Of a stretch of DNA of 64,000 nt, positions 13,481 to 25,800 are shown in pieces. The position numbers and the translations under genes are program-made. The notes under the pieces are model-generated. The model saw only the letters and a program-made list of their open reading frames with translations, did not search any database and was not told the origin of the DNA. Every line of letters starts with the position of its first letter. Positions within the stretch are counted from its first letter, which is position 1. This stretch comes from Polyodon spathula (lineage: Eukaryota; Chordata; Actinopteri; Acipenseriformes; Polyodontidae): NCBI RefSeq assembly GCF_017654505.1, contig NC_054549.1:24423647-24487646 (forward strand), read 5' to 3'.

Positions 13481-15183
13481 AATTCTAAAAAAAATTCTAA
13501 TACTCTGGTGGCTGACTACTCTGTATGCTCTACAAAATGAGCTGAGCTTGCTTGGAACTTCATACATTTTCAGAATCTTTATATACTGTGTGTGTGTGTG
13601 TGTGTATATGTATATATGTATATATATACATAAAACATTCATTTGTAAGAAATTTATATGGGCGGTTTTCGTTTTTCTCTTCTGTATTGTATTTCTGTAG
13701 AGATGTTATCTAGTGCACAGGACATGTGGCACAATTCTAAAGTTAAAAACTTCTTTGTTTAATAGAAGTTTTGAGTTCAATGTTAAATGCTACTATTTAT
13801 TAGAAGTTGTATGTACAGTATAAGTTGTCTCTTATAGCACAATTTGAGTAGCTCAGCATCAGGCTAATCTCATTCAAACTGCACAAGATAATCTCTCATA
13901 CAATGAGAGTCAGATTACAGTACGCAAATGATGTATGAACCTACAGCATGTGTGTGCATAATACAATTTCTGTGATATTTTAAAAGCGTACCTTATCTGA
14001 ACTTTTAGTGTGCAGCCTTGTTGTTTTCCTGTCCAATACAGATCAGTATTGTATATTATTGAGGAAAGGGAGGTGTTGAAATGCAGGAATCTATTTTGAT
14101 CTGCTTGCCAGCTTCAAGTCTCCAATATGACAGGCAGAGTAGCTGCTGTTAATCCCCAGCCCAGTGCAGCACACTCTTGGCTGGGATCTCCCTGCTCTGC
14201 AACAATGTGTGAATTCATGATAAAGCCCAAGAGATGGCCTGGCTATTTTTGATAAGGTGATTTGATTTTTCCATGTGCCCCTCACATTGTCCTTGCTCAG
14301 TTCAGACACAGACCTGTGCGCATGTCAGTCACACCTAGTGATTACCGTGGCAACCGTGCATGTCAGTCACACCTAGTGATTACCGTGGCAACCCCACTAC
14401 TGAACTCCCAGAGCACACATTTCAGTTTCACAGCAGACACACCCACAAATCCTCTAAAGCACAAGTGGAGTGGAGTATAATGGAGTGTTTTAACTTCATT
14501 TGTGAATATGGGTTCAAGTAGAGCTGAACTGACACTGGCTACAGTTACCTGTATAGGTTTACCATGGTAAATTGGCATGGAAACAGTTCCCATGTCATTA
14601 CCATGGTTAGACTATCCATTCATCATAGTATACCATGGTTTGCCATGTTTTTGAATATACGTTACCATACCTCACTGAGCTTTACAGTGCTTCCTATACT
14701 TTACCACACTTTCACTGTTCTTTCGTACATTTTGCTGTGCTTTTAATGTGGGGAGCTTTTTGAAAGGGTTGGCAGCTCTGTAAATGAGTGCACTACAATG
14801 CTGACCTGAAACCCTCTGTCTCCCTCAAGCACAGAGTAACGAAGTTGAATTGTGTCAAACTGTGACAGTTTTATGACAAGCGGAGACCTGAGCAGCATTT
14901 GAAATCAAGACCACCAGAGCTGAAAGGTGTGAGAGACCAGTGAATGCACATTGGGAAATAATGTAGAAAGCAGCTATACTTTTATCTTAGTGGGTCCAGA
15001 AGGAGGGAGTTTACAGGTACCCCCCAACCCTCCAAAACATATAGGGGTGTCCAATAGAAAAGACACGTGGGTGAACAGTTAGATTACACATGCCATCATA
15101 CTAGGGTGGCCTGGATGTGTTACAGAAAGCCACTTGGTACAGGTATGAGAAGGAGTTATCTTAACTAGTTCATTGTTTCTCTA
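13481..15183. other. No gene seen; short repeats
   Basis: A short (TG)n/(TA)n patch lies at about 13587-13632. The block at 14550-14750 is full of ACCATGGT/TACCATGG and CTTTAC(C/A) words. A similar run of words occurs at about 18965-19030, suggesting a low-copy interspersed repeat. Nothing looks coding. Confidence 0.4.
14320..14395. repeat. 38-bp perfect tandem duplication
   Basis: Two identical head-to-tail copies of a 38-bp unit beginning GCATGTCAGTCACACCTAGT, starting at 14320 and 14358. The identity suggests a recent duplication. Confidence 0.93.
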
Positions 15184-15300
15184 GTTTAGATTCAGCCTTA
15201 TCATCTTGGTCCCATCCTGTCCCCCTGCAACACTGCCCCTAGAGAATGTTGGAAATACTACATCTGGTTGTGTGGTATTTATTACTGATAGAAAAGATGT
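15184..15300. mobile_element. R1 MITE fragment
   Basis: It contains the R1 core CCCCCTGCAACACTGCCCCT and the TGTGGTATTTATTACTG segment, preceded by a possible left terminus TTTAGATTCA. The right arm is absent. Confidence 0.55.
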
Positions 15301-15916
15301 ATCTCGCTGAACATACAGAACACAATGGCTAACACACTATCAATAGGGGTCTGACAGAGTCACTATCATGGCTGAAATAATCTTACAAGAGGGAGATGCA
15401 GCCTTTATATATGACATAGAATACATTTTCACAACAAATGAAGGTCAAACACAAGTACATTGCAGCAGAGGATGTGACTAACTTTGCTGTCTGAAAACCA
15501 ACAATCTGTTGTTCTCTCTAAATGAATGCATACCTTAATAAGTATAAGGTTCATTTAAACAGTTCTGGAGTTCAGAACCACATTAGACAATGAAAAATAA
15601 AGCAATTAGAGTAAGATCACAAGCCAGACTGTTCAAGCCCCATATAATTGCCTATAGAGTCACTTGACCGTGCTCACTGTAATGTACTATTCTTAGAGGC
15701 AATCAACACAGCCTTTAAAGCATTTCCCAATGTGTGGTTGATGTTGACTGTACTGCTCTATAAAAGGTCATTATTATTATTATTTTTTTAAGTATTTGAT
15801 CTGAAAAGTAACTTAGTACAGGAATAAATGATCAAAGTTACCATAACAGATCTTGGGTTTGAAATTAACAGCGACCATGCAGCAATTGGATCCCTTATCA
15901 ATCACTGCAGTGCCCC

Positions 15917-16299
15917 TGTGGCAAAGTGCCCCGCCGCTGTGTGTATTTTGTGTTGTATGTTGTGTGTTAATGTTGGTGTATAGTCATTGATACACGGGAT
16001 ATAAACGGGTCTGTGTAACACGAGTGTTTAAAATGTATATTTGTATGTATATTGGAAGCACCAGCACCGTACTTGTTTTGTGTGGCGTTCGTCCACCCTG
16101 TTTTGTTAGTGTCTATTCGTTTTGTTTGTCTATTTATTTTTGGCCTCACATGCCGTGTGCTGTTTTTGTTACAAACCTTTTATTTTCTGTCTGTTTAATT
16201 ATTAAACCGCGCATCAGCGCCTTCACCATTACAAATCTATGTTCTGAGTCGGTTCCTGTTTCTGGTCTGACGTCACCCACTGCAGCCGTCTTTGATACA
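15917..16299 (+). mobile_element. Solo LTR with 5-bp target duplication GCCCC
   Basis: The 383-bp unit runs from TGTGGCAAAG to TTTGATACA and is flanked by GCCCC on both sides (15912-15916 and 16300-16304). GATATAAAC at about 16000 is a plausible TATA element. There is no internal region, so it is a solo LTR. A truncated relative in the other orientation starts this window. The plus-strand frame inside it (16024-16383) has no relation to a known protein. Confidence 0.85.
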
Positions 16300-17876
16300 G
16301 CCCCTCAACATGTATGTCTATTCAAGGGCATTATGGCTGCAGTGCCCTTTCAGCTACAGCAACTACACACATGCCTGTATTAGGAAGTGTTTGGATCCAA
16401 ACAGTAACATGATTACGTGGTTACATTTCACCTGTTCCATACATGACACTTGTGTCAATATTTCTGAATGTGCTATGACATCGGTCTGCATATGCAAAGC
16501 CGGCATATATTTTAAATTGAATCGCGACAGGGACGATACAATCTGATGCCTGGAAGTCCAGAGGTGCTGTATTAACACCAGCAGAATATGATAACCCCAG
16601 TTAAGTGGAAACTTAACAAAGAAAATGAATTATAATGAAGGGCTGAAAAACAGTAAAAGGTCTATAATATAAATAAATTAAAAGACATCAATCTGGAAAA
16701 TGTTTTCTTTATGTACTCCAATAAACCAATGTTGTCTTTTGCCACTCAAATCGCAGGGTGCATATATAAAGTTTGGAGTTAACACAGATTTTTATCGTTT
16801 GTTACATCTTCTTTAGCAGATGCATCTATCTCAGATATATTGGGTTACCTTGGCTGCCTTCAGGAGTCTGAGGATGATTTAATTCAGCTAGTTATAAGCT
16901 GATAATATCTTGACTTCAGCCAAAGAAAGCAGGCACGGTAATTTAGTATGTTACCATAACAAAAAACAGTAATTGTATTGCGAGTTTTGCTGCTGCTGGG
17001 AAAACTGAGTTGATTTCTCAAACCGACCATATTTGGGACTGTAATTAGGAAAAGTACATCTGAAAAAAAAAAAAGAAAACATTTAGCAAATTCAAAATTT
17101 AAATGTACTGTAGCTTACCTGATTGCAGTAGAAAAACTGCCATTCACTAAACTTAGCTTTCAGAGTGTGAGAATGAAAACGAATGGTCTGGAAATATCTA
17201 CAATATGATACTGTTTACTGTGGTGCATTTAATATCAAAATAACAAAATCAACTTACTGAAATTTAAACTTGTTTTTTTACTGAAACAATACATGGTTAC
17301 ACATACAGTAAAAACATAAGACCTGGCTGTGTTACATGCTCTCAGACCAGGACTCCATTAACAATGAGCATGCAAGCTGCAGAATGCTATTTCCTATACT
17401 GCAAAGGTGCAGTCGCCAATTCCCTACACAACACTTGCAAAATACCTCGGATATATATTCTCTGCTGAGTTCATTGCAGTCATCAGCTGCATAGATTACC
17501 TATTCAACAGAGTGAAGCAACAAACAAGTGCGGAGTAAAATAAGCTGCTGTTTTATCATCACTTTAGTTTCTTAACAATAGTATTTTAAGCAGTGGAATA
17601 TGGTAGCAACAACTGGCAACAATGGTAGCAACAACTGGATTTGGCGACCAATCTTTACAATAAAGTTATAATCAGGTTAAACTGTTGTTTCTTTTTGTAT
17701 CCAATAATTAGCTTTTTTATACGAATCCTAAACAAAATGATACAACATACTACACTTCAGCCTTGGCTTAGGTTTAGTGGCCTTGGTACCTCTACAAATG
17801 TATTGAAGGCCATTTTGGCCTTGCCTTTTTTGTTGCCAATTTAGAGCCCTGCAGATGTTTTTTGTTGTTGTTGTTA
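16300..17876. other. No gene seen
   Basis: AT-rich sequence with no feature I can support. Short frames at 16292-16578 overlap on both strands and resemble nothing. Confidence 0.4.
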
Positions 17877-18254
17877 AGATTCATTTTGTATAATTTTCTG
17901 TAGTCAAACCATCCTGGACATTTTAAAACTCAGAAGATGAAAGCACCCCTGTGACCTCAACAGAGCTCTTAAAACACATCTACCCTCGGAGAGCAGCTGC
18001 TACAACCGAGGTAAAGTATGAACTTGTCCCCCTGAAACACTGCCCCCACATGCCATATTTGCTCTCTGTGGTATTTCTTACTGGCGCAGTGTAGCTGGAG
18101 AGCAGGATAATTTGACCCCCTGTGCTGAACCAGATGCCATTTGACATGGTTCTGAGAGCTCTGTTGAGGCCACAGAGGGTGCTATAAACATCTCAGTTTA
18201 AAAAAAGTCAACAGGCTGTGATGAATGAAACAGAAAATGATACAAAGTGAATCT
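17877..18254. mobile_element. R1 MITE, best-preserved copy
   Basis: This non-autonomous element of about 378 bp has inverted arms of about 100 bp. The left arm starts AGATTCATTTTGTATAATTT and contains AGCACCCCTGTGACCTCAAC; the right arm contains the complement, GTTGAGGCCACAGAGGGTGCT, and ends near GATACAAAGTGAATCT. Mismatches and small indels separate the arms. No open frame spans it. The target duplication is unclear, so I cannot assign a transposase superfamily. Confidence 0.75.
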
Positions 18255-18321
18255 AAACATACCCTCTAATAACTCCCCATACCAAGCTGCTTTCTAAAGG
18301 TTTTACAAAAAAAACTCTATA

Positions 18322-18325
<4 letters not shown>

Positions 18326-18407
<82 letters not shown>
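18326..18407. repeat. (TA)n microsatellite
   Basis: About 41 uninterrupted TA units, abutting a possible transposon terminus at 18407. Confidence 0.97.
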
Positions 18408-18410
<3 letters not shown>

Positions 18411-18560
18411 AACCTTGGTTAACTCGACTGGTGGATAACTCGACACCTTCGCTTAATTCGGCAGACAGTTAATCCTGGATTTTCTCCATATCTCACGTTT
18501 TAATTCTACACCACGCTTTACTCGTAACTCGACAGTTATTAGTTATTACGTGCAAAACCT
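18407..18560 (+). mobile_element. Possible pogo/Tigger-like terminus
   Basis: Immediately after a TA run the sequence reads AGTCAACCTTGGTTAACTCG followed by repeated AACTCGAC words (18408-18540). This style is typical of pogo/Tigger inverted terminal repeats, which insert at TA. I found no partner terminus or transposase, so this is a guess based on texture. Confidence 0.3.
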
Positions 18561-19335
18561 TTATATTTTACATGTAAAATGCTCGGTGTTAGTAACAAGT
18601 GTTATAACGCATATTATTTTAATATTCTTATTTATAAACAATGCTTACTTCAAAACTTGAACGTGCTGCGGTCAGCACTTGTGTACTACATTATCATTAA
18701 GTCATGTGGTGCAGACTAGCCTGCCCAGACATATTTGTACTGCTTTATAGTGAATGAATGAAACTTATTTGATATTGTTGGCTGCTTTTATACTGTATAT
18801 ATTGCTGTCTTCAGTGAGATTTGACTCCGACAGGCACGCTGCCAAGATAGTTAAACAAATAAAGCGACTGCTTTCATTGGAAATTATTTGGGTAATTGTC
18901 CAGTTTTTCCCATGGTTATACTGTGTATTTATCACTGCGTAATATATTTTGCCGTGTTTTTTTTGTAGGATTTACCGTACCTCTATGGTCTTTACAATGC
19001 TTACCATGCTTTTACTATGCTGTGCTTTTATATGAGACATTTTATAGGGGTTCATATGCTTTGCAGCGGTTGCTAGTTTGTTGTTCTCATAATGACATAC
19101 TGTAACTCCCCTCGCAATATTTGTATTATATACATTTTAAAATGAAAGTGTTACGATAGTATCTGCAACTCACTTAACTACAAAGATGTGCACCCTTCTT
19201 AACTGTGAAATTCACAATTGATCATTAAACAAACAAATGCACAATTAAACTTTACTTAAAAAAATTAAAACTTACCTTTTGCATTCCAGCGCTGAGATCC
19301 GTAACAGATATTTCCAGATGTATCTCTTTGAAATC

Positions 19336-19384
<49 letters not shown>
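19336..19384. repeat. (ATT)n microsatellite
   Basis: About 16 uninterrupted ATT units. Confidence 0.97.
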
Positions 19385-19749
19385 TTATGTTTTATTAGGC
19401 AGCCCTACACTCAATATCTTGTTTGCAAACTCCAACTAACCTCAGAATGCTCATTTTAATACGAGGGTGGGATTCCTCACAGAACTCTGCCAGCCAATCA
19501 AAAACAGATGCAAACTTCCACCCAATAGGAACCTTCCTGTTTTTTTTTCCTGTCTATTCATTATCTGGTAACACCCAGCCTGTAAAAGGCATGATGTCAC
19601 CCATGTGGGATGAAGTGATAAGACAGTGAAAGAATTTTGGATTCACATTTTTTCACACCACACTCAGAGGACGTTCAAACGTTTCCAGTCATCTGCTTTC
19701 TTAATGTTATTTTTTTCCTTTAAAGGAAGAGGCACTTAAAAAACTGAAT

Positions 19750-19893
19750 TATATTTTATTATGCAAGAATTTTCTTTTATTGTGCTAGAATTTTCTTTTA
19801 TTGCGCTAGCATGATCTTTCATTATGCTAGAATTCTATTTTATTGTGCTGGAATAGTTTTTGTTTTTAAACTGTGCTAGAATTCTTAGAATGT
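19750..19893. repeat. 21-bp AT-rich minisatellite
   Basis: GC(T/A)AGAATTTTCTTTTATTGT-like units begin at 19763, 19784, 19805, 19826 and 19847 with an exact 21-bp period. A final diverged unit is at 19875. Confidence 0.8.
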
Positions 19894-22379
19894 TTATTTC
19901 AAATCCATTTTCAAAAAATTTGAACAATGCAATAACCCAGGTGAGTCCCAATACCAGTGCTGTAGGTCACATGATCTTCTCTATGCTATTGAAGTTTGAA
20001 CACATGAAGTTATTTTAAAGAACAAGCAAGCAATTATTCACCTATGTGTTGTATTTGAGATTTATGCATATCTCACATTAAATAACACAATGAAGTAAAC
20101 ATAGAAGAAAATATATTTTAAAACCTGTAAAAATTGTAAAAATTACAATAAGCAATCCCAATTTAACTAATCTTAACTAATTAAAATAAAAACTGCAAGG
20201 CAAAAGTCACTTTTAAAAGCCTTATTTGGGCACAGTTATAAGAATGAACACAATAAATACATTGATGACCATGTGACTGCAGGAACAGTTCAGTCCCAAT
20301 GCATTCCTAAATACTTTCATCTTTAAATTGATTCCTTTTCCAGTTCAACCGTGGATATTATATTAAGGCTGTAGACAGCTATGAGGCACCCGAGGCACAG
20401 GCCTCAGTTAAAATCATACTAATACTTATGTATTTTGGCTCTTTTACACGTTGCTTTGCCGCAAATAAAAATGTATATCATCCCTTTTTGTATTTGAAGT
20501 GAAATACTTGAAGGTGTATCAGAACAAACATTCAAACTATCTGATACAAAGACATTTCAGACAGCTGTATCACATTACTATAGAGTCTACTCAGTTGCTA
20601 ATAAAGAATTGCTAGGTACAGCCATGAGTCTTAGTAGAAAGTTGAGTGAGATTACGTCACTTCACTGCTGATGTCTGGGAACATAAGCTACAGCTTTTGG
20701 ACATGTTCCATGCAAAAACAACCCTCAATTTTTTGTCATTTTGTGTTTAGCATGTGAAGCCGTGCCATGTTTTGGCCACACACTCCCTATACCCTGAGGA
20801 ATATGTGTGACATGTGTGTGCTATGTCACATGGATTTTCTAAATTGCATGGAAACCAAGCCAATGAAGTTCTGACATCCCATCACAGTCAGAGTCCACTA
20901 TTCTGATATTGTCCATTCTGTAATACCCCTGTCACCCCTGTCACAGCTGTATATTCCTAATTAGAGCGATCAGTATGATAAAACAGTTGGTAAACATGAC
21001 ATATCAATGGTATGCACAGATTTAATAAAGAAAATAAAAGAGATGACAGAAAAAATAAAAGACAGTGGTAGCATGGGAAATTAAATTCAAATGACTGATT
21101 TACAGTATGTGGATTGACTCTGTGTGTTCTCGATATGCATGTAAACATGAAGGTGTGGCATTCAGACAGACTAATGTATGGCTATATAGATACCCCCATA
21201 TATCCACAGTAAATATATTATTCTTAATAACGTATGGTAAATAATGTTAATACAAAGTCTCATCCCAACTGGATAAGCAGGTTTCCAGTTTTACATAACA
21301 ATGCTGCCAAAGATATCAACGCAACAGACCCTGTGCACAAAATGTAAACTCACTGTGAAGAAATCAACGAAAAGAAAAGAAAAAATAGAATATGTAACAG
21401 AAACGCTTACAAAGGCATGCCTGTATGTTGTACAGGTGATTCATGCAGTCAGGGTGGTGCAGGTTCACATGCGAGCTGAGCCAGGTTGCTGGTATTCACT
21501 GGGGATTCCACACAGAGAGTTGCATTGGCTCTGAGACTCCCACAGGTTTTAATGTCACAACGTGCTACAGCTACTGTAAGTGGGCACCTGCAGGGTTGGC
21601 CCTCAGGGGTGGGTAGCTCGCTGACATCCACTGTGGCTCTCCTGGCTGTGAAGAGGCTGTCAACTTGGTGGTTGGATCAGAGGATGCCTCCTGGCATTCA
21701 AAGCTCCTGAGCTGTTGTTGGGAGATGCTGAGGTGACATAACTGGACAAAAAAGGTTGTTGGAAAACTGGGCACGCTAAATAAAATTTTTTAAAAAAAGC
21801 TCAATATCTACTTTGCGTAGCCTTTATCCATTATTATTATAACAACTATTCAAATCTGTACTTCAGAGTTTTGACTGATATATGAAAACTATGGCTGAAG
21901 ATTCTTTTGTCCTACATTCAAGCCCAGAGACATGCGAGGATGGCGAAGCAGCCCTTTGTCTCCACCACTTAGACTGTAACATTCTGGTAGAATCCCTGTG
22001 CTTGTCTAGCATCAGAAATTTGCTCTAACACATACCTTTGAACACTTTTCCTGGTAGTGATGGACACACAGCAATATTGTTAACAGATTACAAACCACAA
22101 CTATTCTTGCTGGAGATTTGGCTTGATCATCTTTTAAGTTATTTATCTCTTGATATGCCACATCAAAGCTCCCCACTCTTCAGCATTACTCATGCCATTT
22201 GTGTTTTTTATTCCAACATTGTCCTAATGGGAGATTTATTCGTTCTTTAACCATAAAGTTAAAGCACAGGTGCTTTTGTGTAGACACAGAAAATGATTAA
22301 TGGTATACATGTAGCCATCTTAGTAAACCAAACACAAGTATTCCTGATGTAATTCCTCATATGTTGCCAGTTTCAGAGA
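19894..22379. other. No gene seen
   Basis: Mostly AT-rich. At 21420-21780 a GC-richer block has overlapping frames on both strands with no recognisable domain; it may be a remnant of an unrecognised repeat. I see no splice-framed exon. Confidence 0.35.
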
Positions 22380-22697
22380 GCCGAGGGTAGTGTTACAAAG
22401 AGACCGGAGTGCAGTTTCAGAGAGATGAGTGTGCAGTTTCAAAGAGACAGAAGTGTAGTTTCAGAGAGACAGTGGTGCAGCTTCAGAGAGACAGGAGATG
22501 AAAGTGTAGTTTCAGAGAGATGGTGGTGCAGTTTCAGAAAGACGGAAGTGCAGATTCAAAGAAATGTGAGTGTGGTTTTAGAAAGACGGAGGACGGGACT
22601 GCAGTTTCAGAGAGACGGGGGTGCAGTTTCAGAGAGAATAGTATGCATTTTCAGAGAGATGGAAGTGCAGTTGCAGTTGCAATCTATTAATATATAA
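22380..22697 (+). repeat. Degenerate 22-24-bp minisatellite
   Basis: About a dozen units of the form GTGCAGTTTCAGAGAGACGG, variable in length and sequence. The 90-codon frame across it is simply the repeat translated (VQFQRD/VVSERW patterns). The last unit and its right flank, TTGCAATCTATTAATATA, recur in inverted form at about 61905-61965. Confidence 0.85.
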
Positions 22698-23272
22698 ATG
22701 ACATTTTAAAACATGAATAAATTGTTTTAAAAAATATTGGACCACAGCGCTACAAAACAATATGCTCACAAATAGAGCACCAGACATAATCAAATACATG
22801 ATTTATTAACATGCATTTAAAGTGGTGACTAGTCCTGACTTTTTACCTCAAATTCAACTCTGTCATGTAAGACTGGTGGTCACCATCTTCTTTGTGATTC
22901 AAGAATCCCTGCAGCTTTTATTTACTGTATTGTATCAGAAAACATATATCAGCTGCTGAATCACTCACTCCCTCTGGTGGATATTGATAACATTACACAA
23001 AAAACAAGAATTATATGGATAATCATAGAAATCTACAGAAAATGTAAGAAATGTATCGCCAGTTTTACAGATATGTAGAAAATGATAGAAATCTATGGTA
23101 GAAGACTATAGAAACAGGTGTGATCCTCAGCATATGCAGAGGAAAATAGCCAATATGCTATAGTCTTTCTAAAGATCAGTAGATCTGCAATCTACAGGAT
23201 AAGGAAGGTACATATAACATTAAAGTCAAAAACGTTTAATCAAACTACAACTTACATCAATTATAAACCTAG

Positions 23273-23311
23273 CCCCCCCCCCCCCCCCAAAAAAAAAAAA
23301 AAAAAAAAAAA
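23273..23311. repeat. Poly-C/poly-A tract
   Basis: A run of 16 C directly followed by 23 A. Such joined homopolymers are error-prone in sequencing. Confidence 0.95.
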
Positions 23312-23477
23312 CATAATTAGTGATGACAAATACATAGTTCAAGCTGCAACAAGCTGAACTGGATCGAGATCTGGATTGTAGTGACCGTGGGGAATGTCTG
23401 AAGTCTCTGCCTTTCTTCTCAAACTAGTGTTGCACAGTACTGGCGGCGATGCTTCAGTAGATAATGGCATGCGTTCA

Positions 23478-23560
23478 TCGTCCCAGAGTAATCAAGGAAC
23501 CCAGGATATACCAAAGGAACACACCCCATACCAGGACAATGCCAAACCAGGTAGACAGGT
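23478..23560 (-). mobile_element. Tc1/mariner-type transposase scrap
   Basis: On the minus strand it reads VWGVFLWYILGSLITL, matching the catalytic-core segment V-W-G-F-W-LG-L seen in Tc1 relatives. The same segment, about 80% alike, occurs at 46790-46870. No termini were found. Confidence 0.6.
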
Positions 23561-23691
23561 CCTTATAAAGTAGCCAGTCAATCTATGTTAATAATCTAGT
23601 TGTTCACAGTTAACGAAACCAGTGCACGCACATACAAAGGGTCCTCATAACAGTGTCATAATTGCAACAGTACCTGAATGGTTAAAAATAT

Positions 23692-23726
23692 TGTTATTAT
23701 TATTATTATTATAATAATAATAATAA

Positions 23727-23757
<31 letters not shown>

Positions 23758-23800
23758 ATAATAATAATAATAATAATATATTTGAATTGAATTAATTTAT

Positions 23801-23880
<80 letters not shown>
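23692..23880. repeat. Compound ATT/AAT and TA microsatellite
   Basis: An (ATT)n run turns into (AAT)n at about 23712. The two halves are therefore complementary and can fold on themselves. A (TA)n run with two AA interruptions follows from about 23799. Confidence 0.95.
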
Positions 23881-23882
<2 letters not shown>

Positions 23883-25618
23883 ATTATAATTATATGCAAA
23901 TGCGACCCAAAACATCTGCAGACGGTTAGGAGTGTATGATAAAAATCTGGTGCAGACACAGACAGACAGACATACAGATATGATCAGCGTATAAGGCTCC
24001 CCATTTGTTTAATGAAAGTATGACTGTGATTTCTTTTAACAGCCATTACAAAATATAGGATTCATAGAAGCTCTGCTCAACTGTGTCCATATCAGTAATT
24101 CTGCAGTAATTCGTATAAGTCAATTGGTGGTAGTTTGTTCCTGCAATGCATTGTCTTCCTCTGTCTTCTCTGTTTTAAAACTGTAACCAGTGTATGGGGT
24201 ACTATAAAAGAAAAGGTTATGCATGTGCTTTATGTCTATTTGAGCTTTCTGCTTGTGAACATGACACCTGGGAGACATTAGGTCCTGTAATGAGGGATCA
24301 CTCTACTGAAACAATACAGTCCTAATTAGCCAGGGGAGACCCATCGCTGGAATAAGATAGTCTGAAAGCAGCAGCTCCTATTCCTAGGAGGGTTTATGTG
24401 AAACATGTCGAGAGTAACGAATAGGAAAGGTCAGTGCATGAAGCAGCACGGCCAGGCGAGACAGGAACATCTTTGTATTTGTATTGACATGCTAAATCAA
24501 CATTGAATTTAGAAATACTAAAATAAACTAAAAACATTGAACAACAGACATTGTGCCACTGAGGAAGACTTCCAGTCAAAATGTTTGTCATTGAATTCTT
24601 ATCATTGCTAAATGCAGCACTGGTGAGTGTTTAATAGTAATGTATGAAAAATCAATATCGAAAACAAAACCAATGCAATGTCACTAACTCAAGTATTGTT
24701 TTAATCAAACCATCATCACTCAGGCATAAATGTGCTACTTTTATTAGTTTATCAAGGAAACATTATGGGAATAAATTTGTATACTGAGCCCTGGAGAGAT
24801 TTTGCATCGGCCATGCTGGCTAGTGCTGTTCGGGGGCAGGTCATTTGTTTTTACTCCATTACTCACTATGAATTGTGTATCGATGAGTCATGATACTTTC
24901 TTTCCATTATATAGTGTATCGTGCTAGAGATACTTATTATTTGTATCGTCATTAGGGTTACCATATGACTCCATGTACATTAGGACAGTTTGAGACAATT
25001 CAGGCTTTTCAACTCACATCCCAATGCATTCTGATAAGTGTAGTCCTGCTGTGAAAGGTACCTGAGACAGGTAAAATATATTAGAATGCACAACAATGCA
25101 AGTTCAGTCTGTCCCACACTGTCCTCCTGTATATGGACTCATATGTTAACTCTAATTGTGATGCAAGTTTAAAAGCTCAACATACAGTAGTTCATTGTAG
25201 TTCCCAGTGGGAATGAAGAATAACTGAGTTTTATAGGTGGTATGAATACATCTCATTTAAGGTCTCATTTAAGGTTTGTCTTTTTACAAAATAGTTCATT
25301 ATTAAATGATTGATCCTATTATACATCATACAGCCCATCAGGACCATCACATGTATGGTGGTACCTATAGCATCATGACCTGCATGTCGTTATGCGTACC
25401 ATATCGTGTAGTGAACTATGACACCCCTACTACTCAGACTACTTAGTAGGGGGACGTTCAAGTATTGTGTCATCACTGGAAGGGGAGAGGGGGTGTTACC
25501 ATGGTGACGACGATGATAAGAAGGTATACAAATACACAATTTTACCATTTACAATTTTAAAAATGTAACAAAAGTTACTTCTGCAAAAAAGGCATAAAGA
25601 AAGCTGAAAAATAAAAAT
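23881..25618. other. No gene seen
   Basis: AT-rich. The segment at about 24550-24590 (GAGGAAGACTTCCAGTC) contains a short palindrome. No exon-like frame is present. Confidence 0.35.
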
Positions 25619-25732
25619 GTTATCCATGTTGTGAGTCTAAGTGAAGCTGACTAAACGAGTTATCATGTAGTGAGTCTAAGTGAAGCTGACTAAACTAGTT
25701 ATCCATGTTGTGAGTCTAAGTGAAGCAGAGTA
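25619..25732. repeat. 39-40-bp tandem repeat, three units
   Basis: Units starting GTTATC at 25619, 25659 and 25698 share GTGAGTCTAAGTGAAGC. The third is partly diverged at its end. Confidence 0.9.
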
Positions 25733-25800
25733 CACTATTTCAGCAGTTGCTTGTGAAAAAAAAAACCTTTAATAATTTAAGTAATAATTTATAATATATT

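Noticed and set aside
22425..22697. 90-codon frame with repeated FQRD/SER motifs
   Set aside because: It is the direct translation of a degenerate minisatellite; unit lengths vary out of frame elsewhere in the array.
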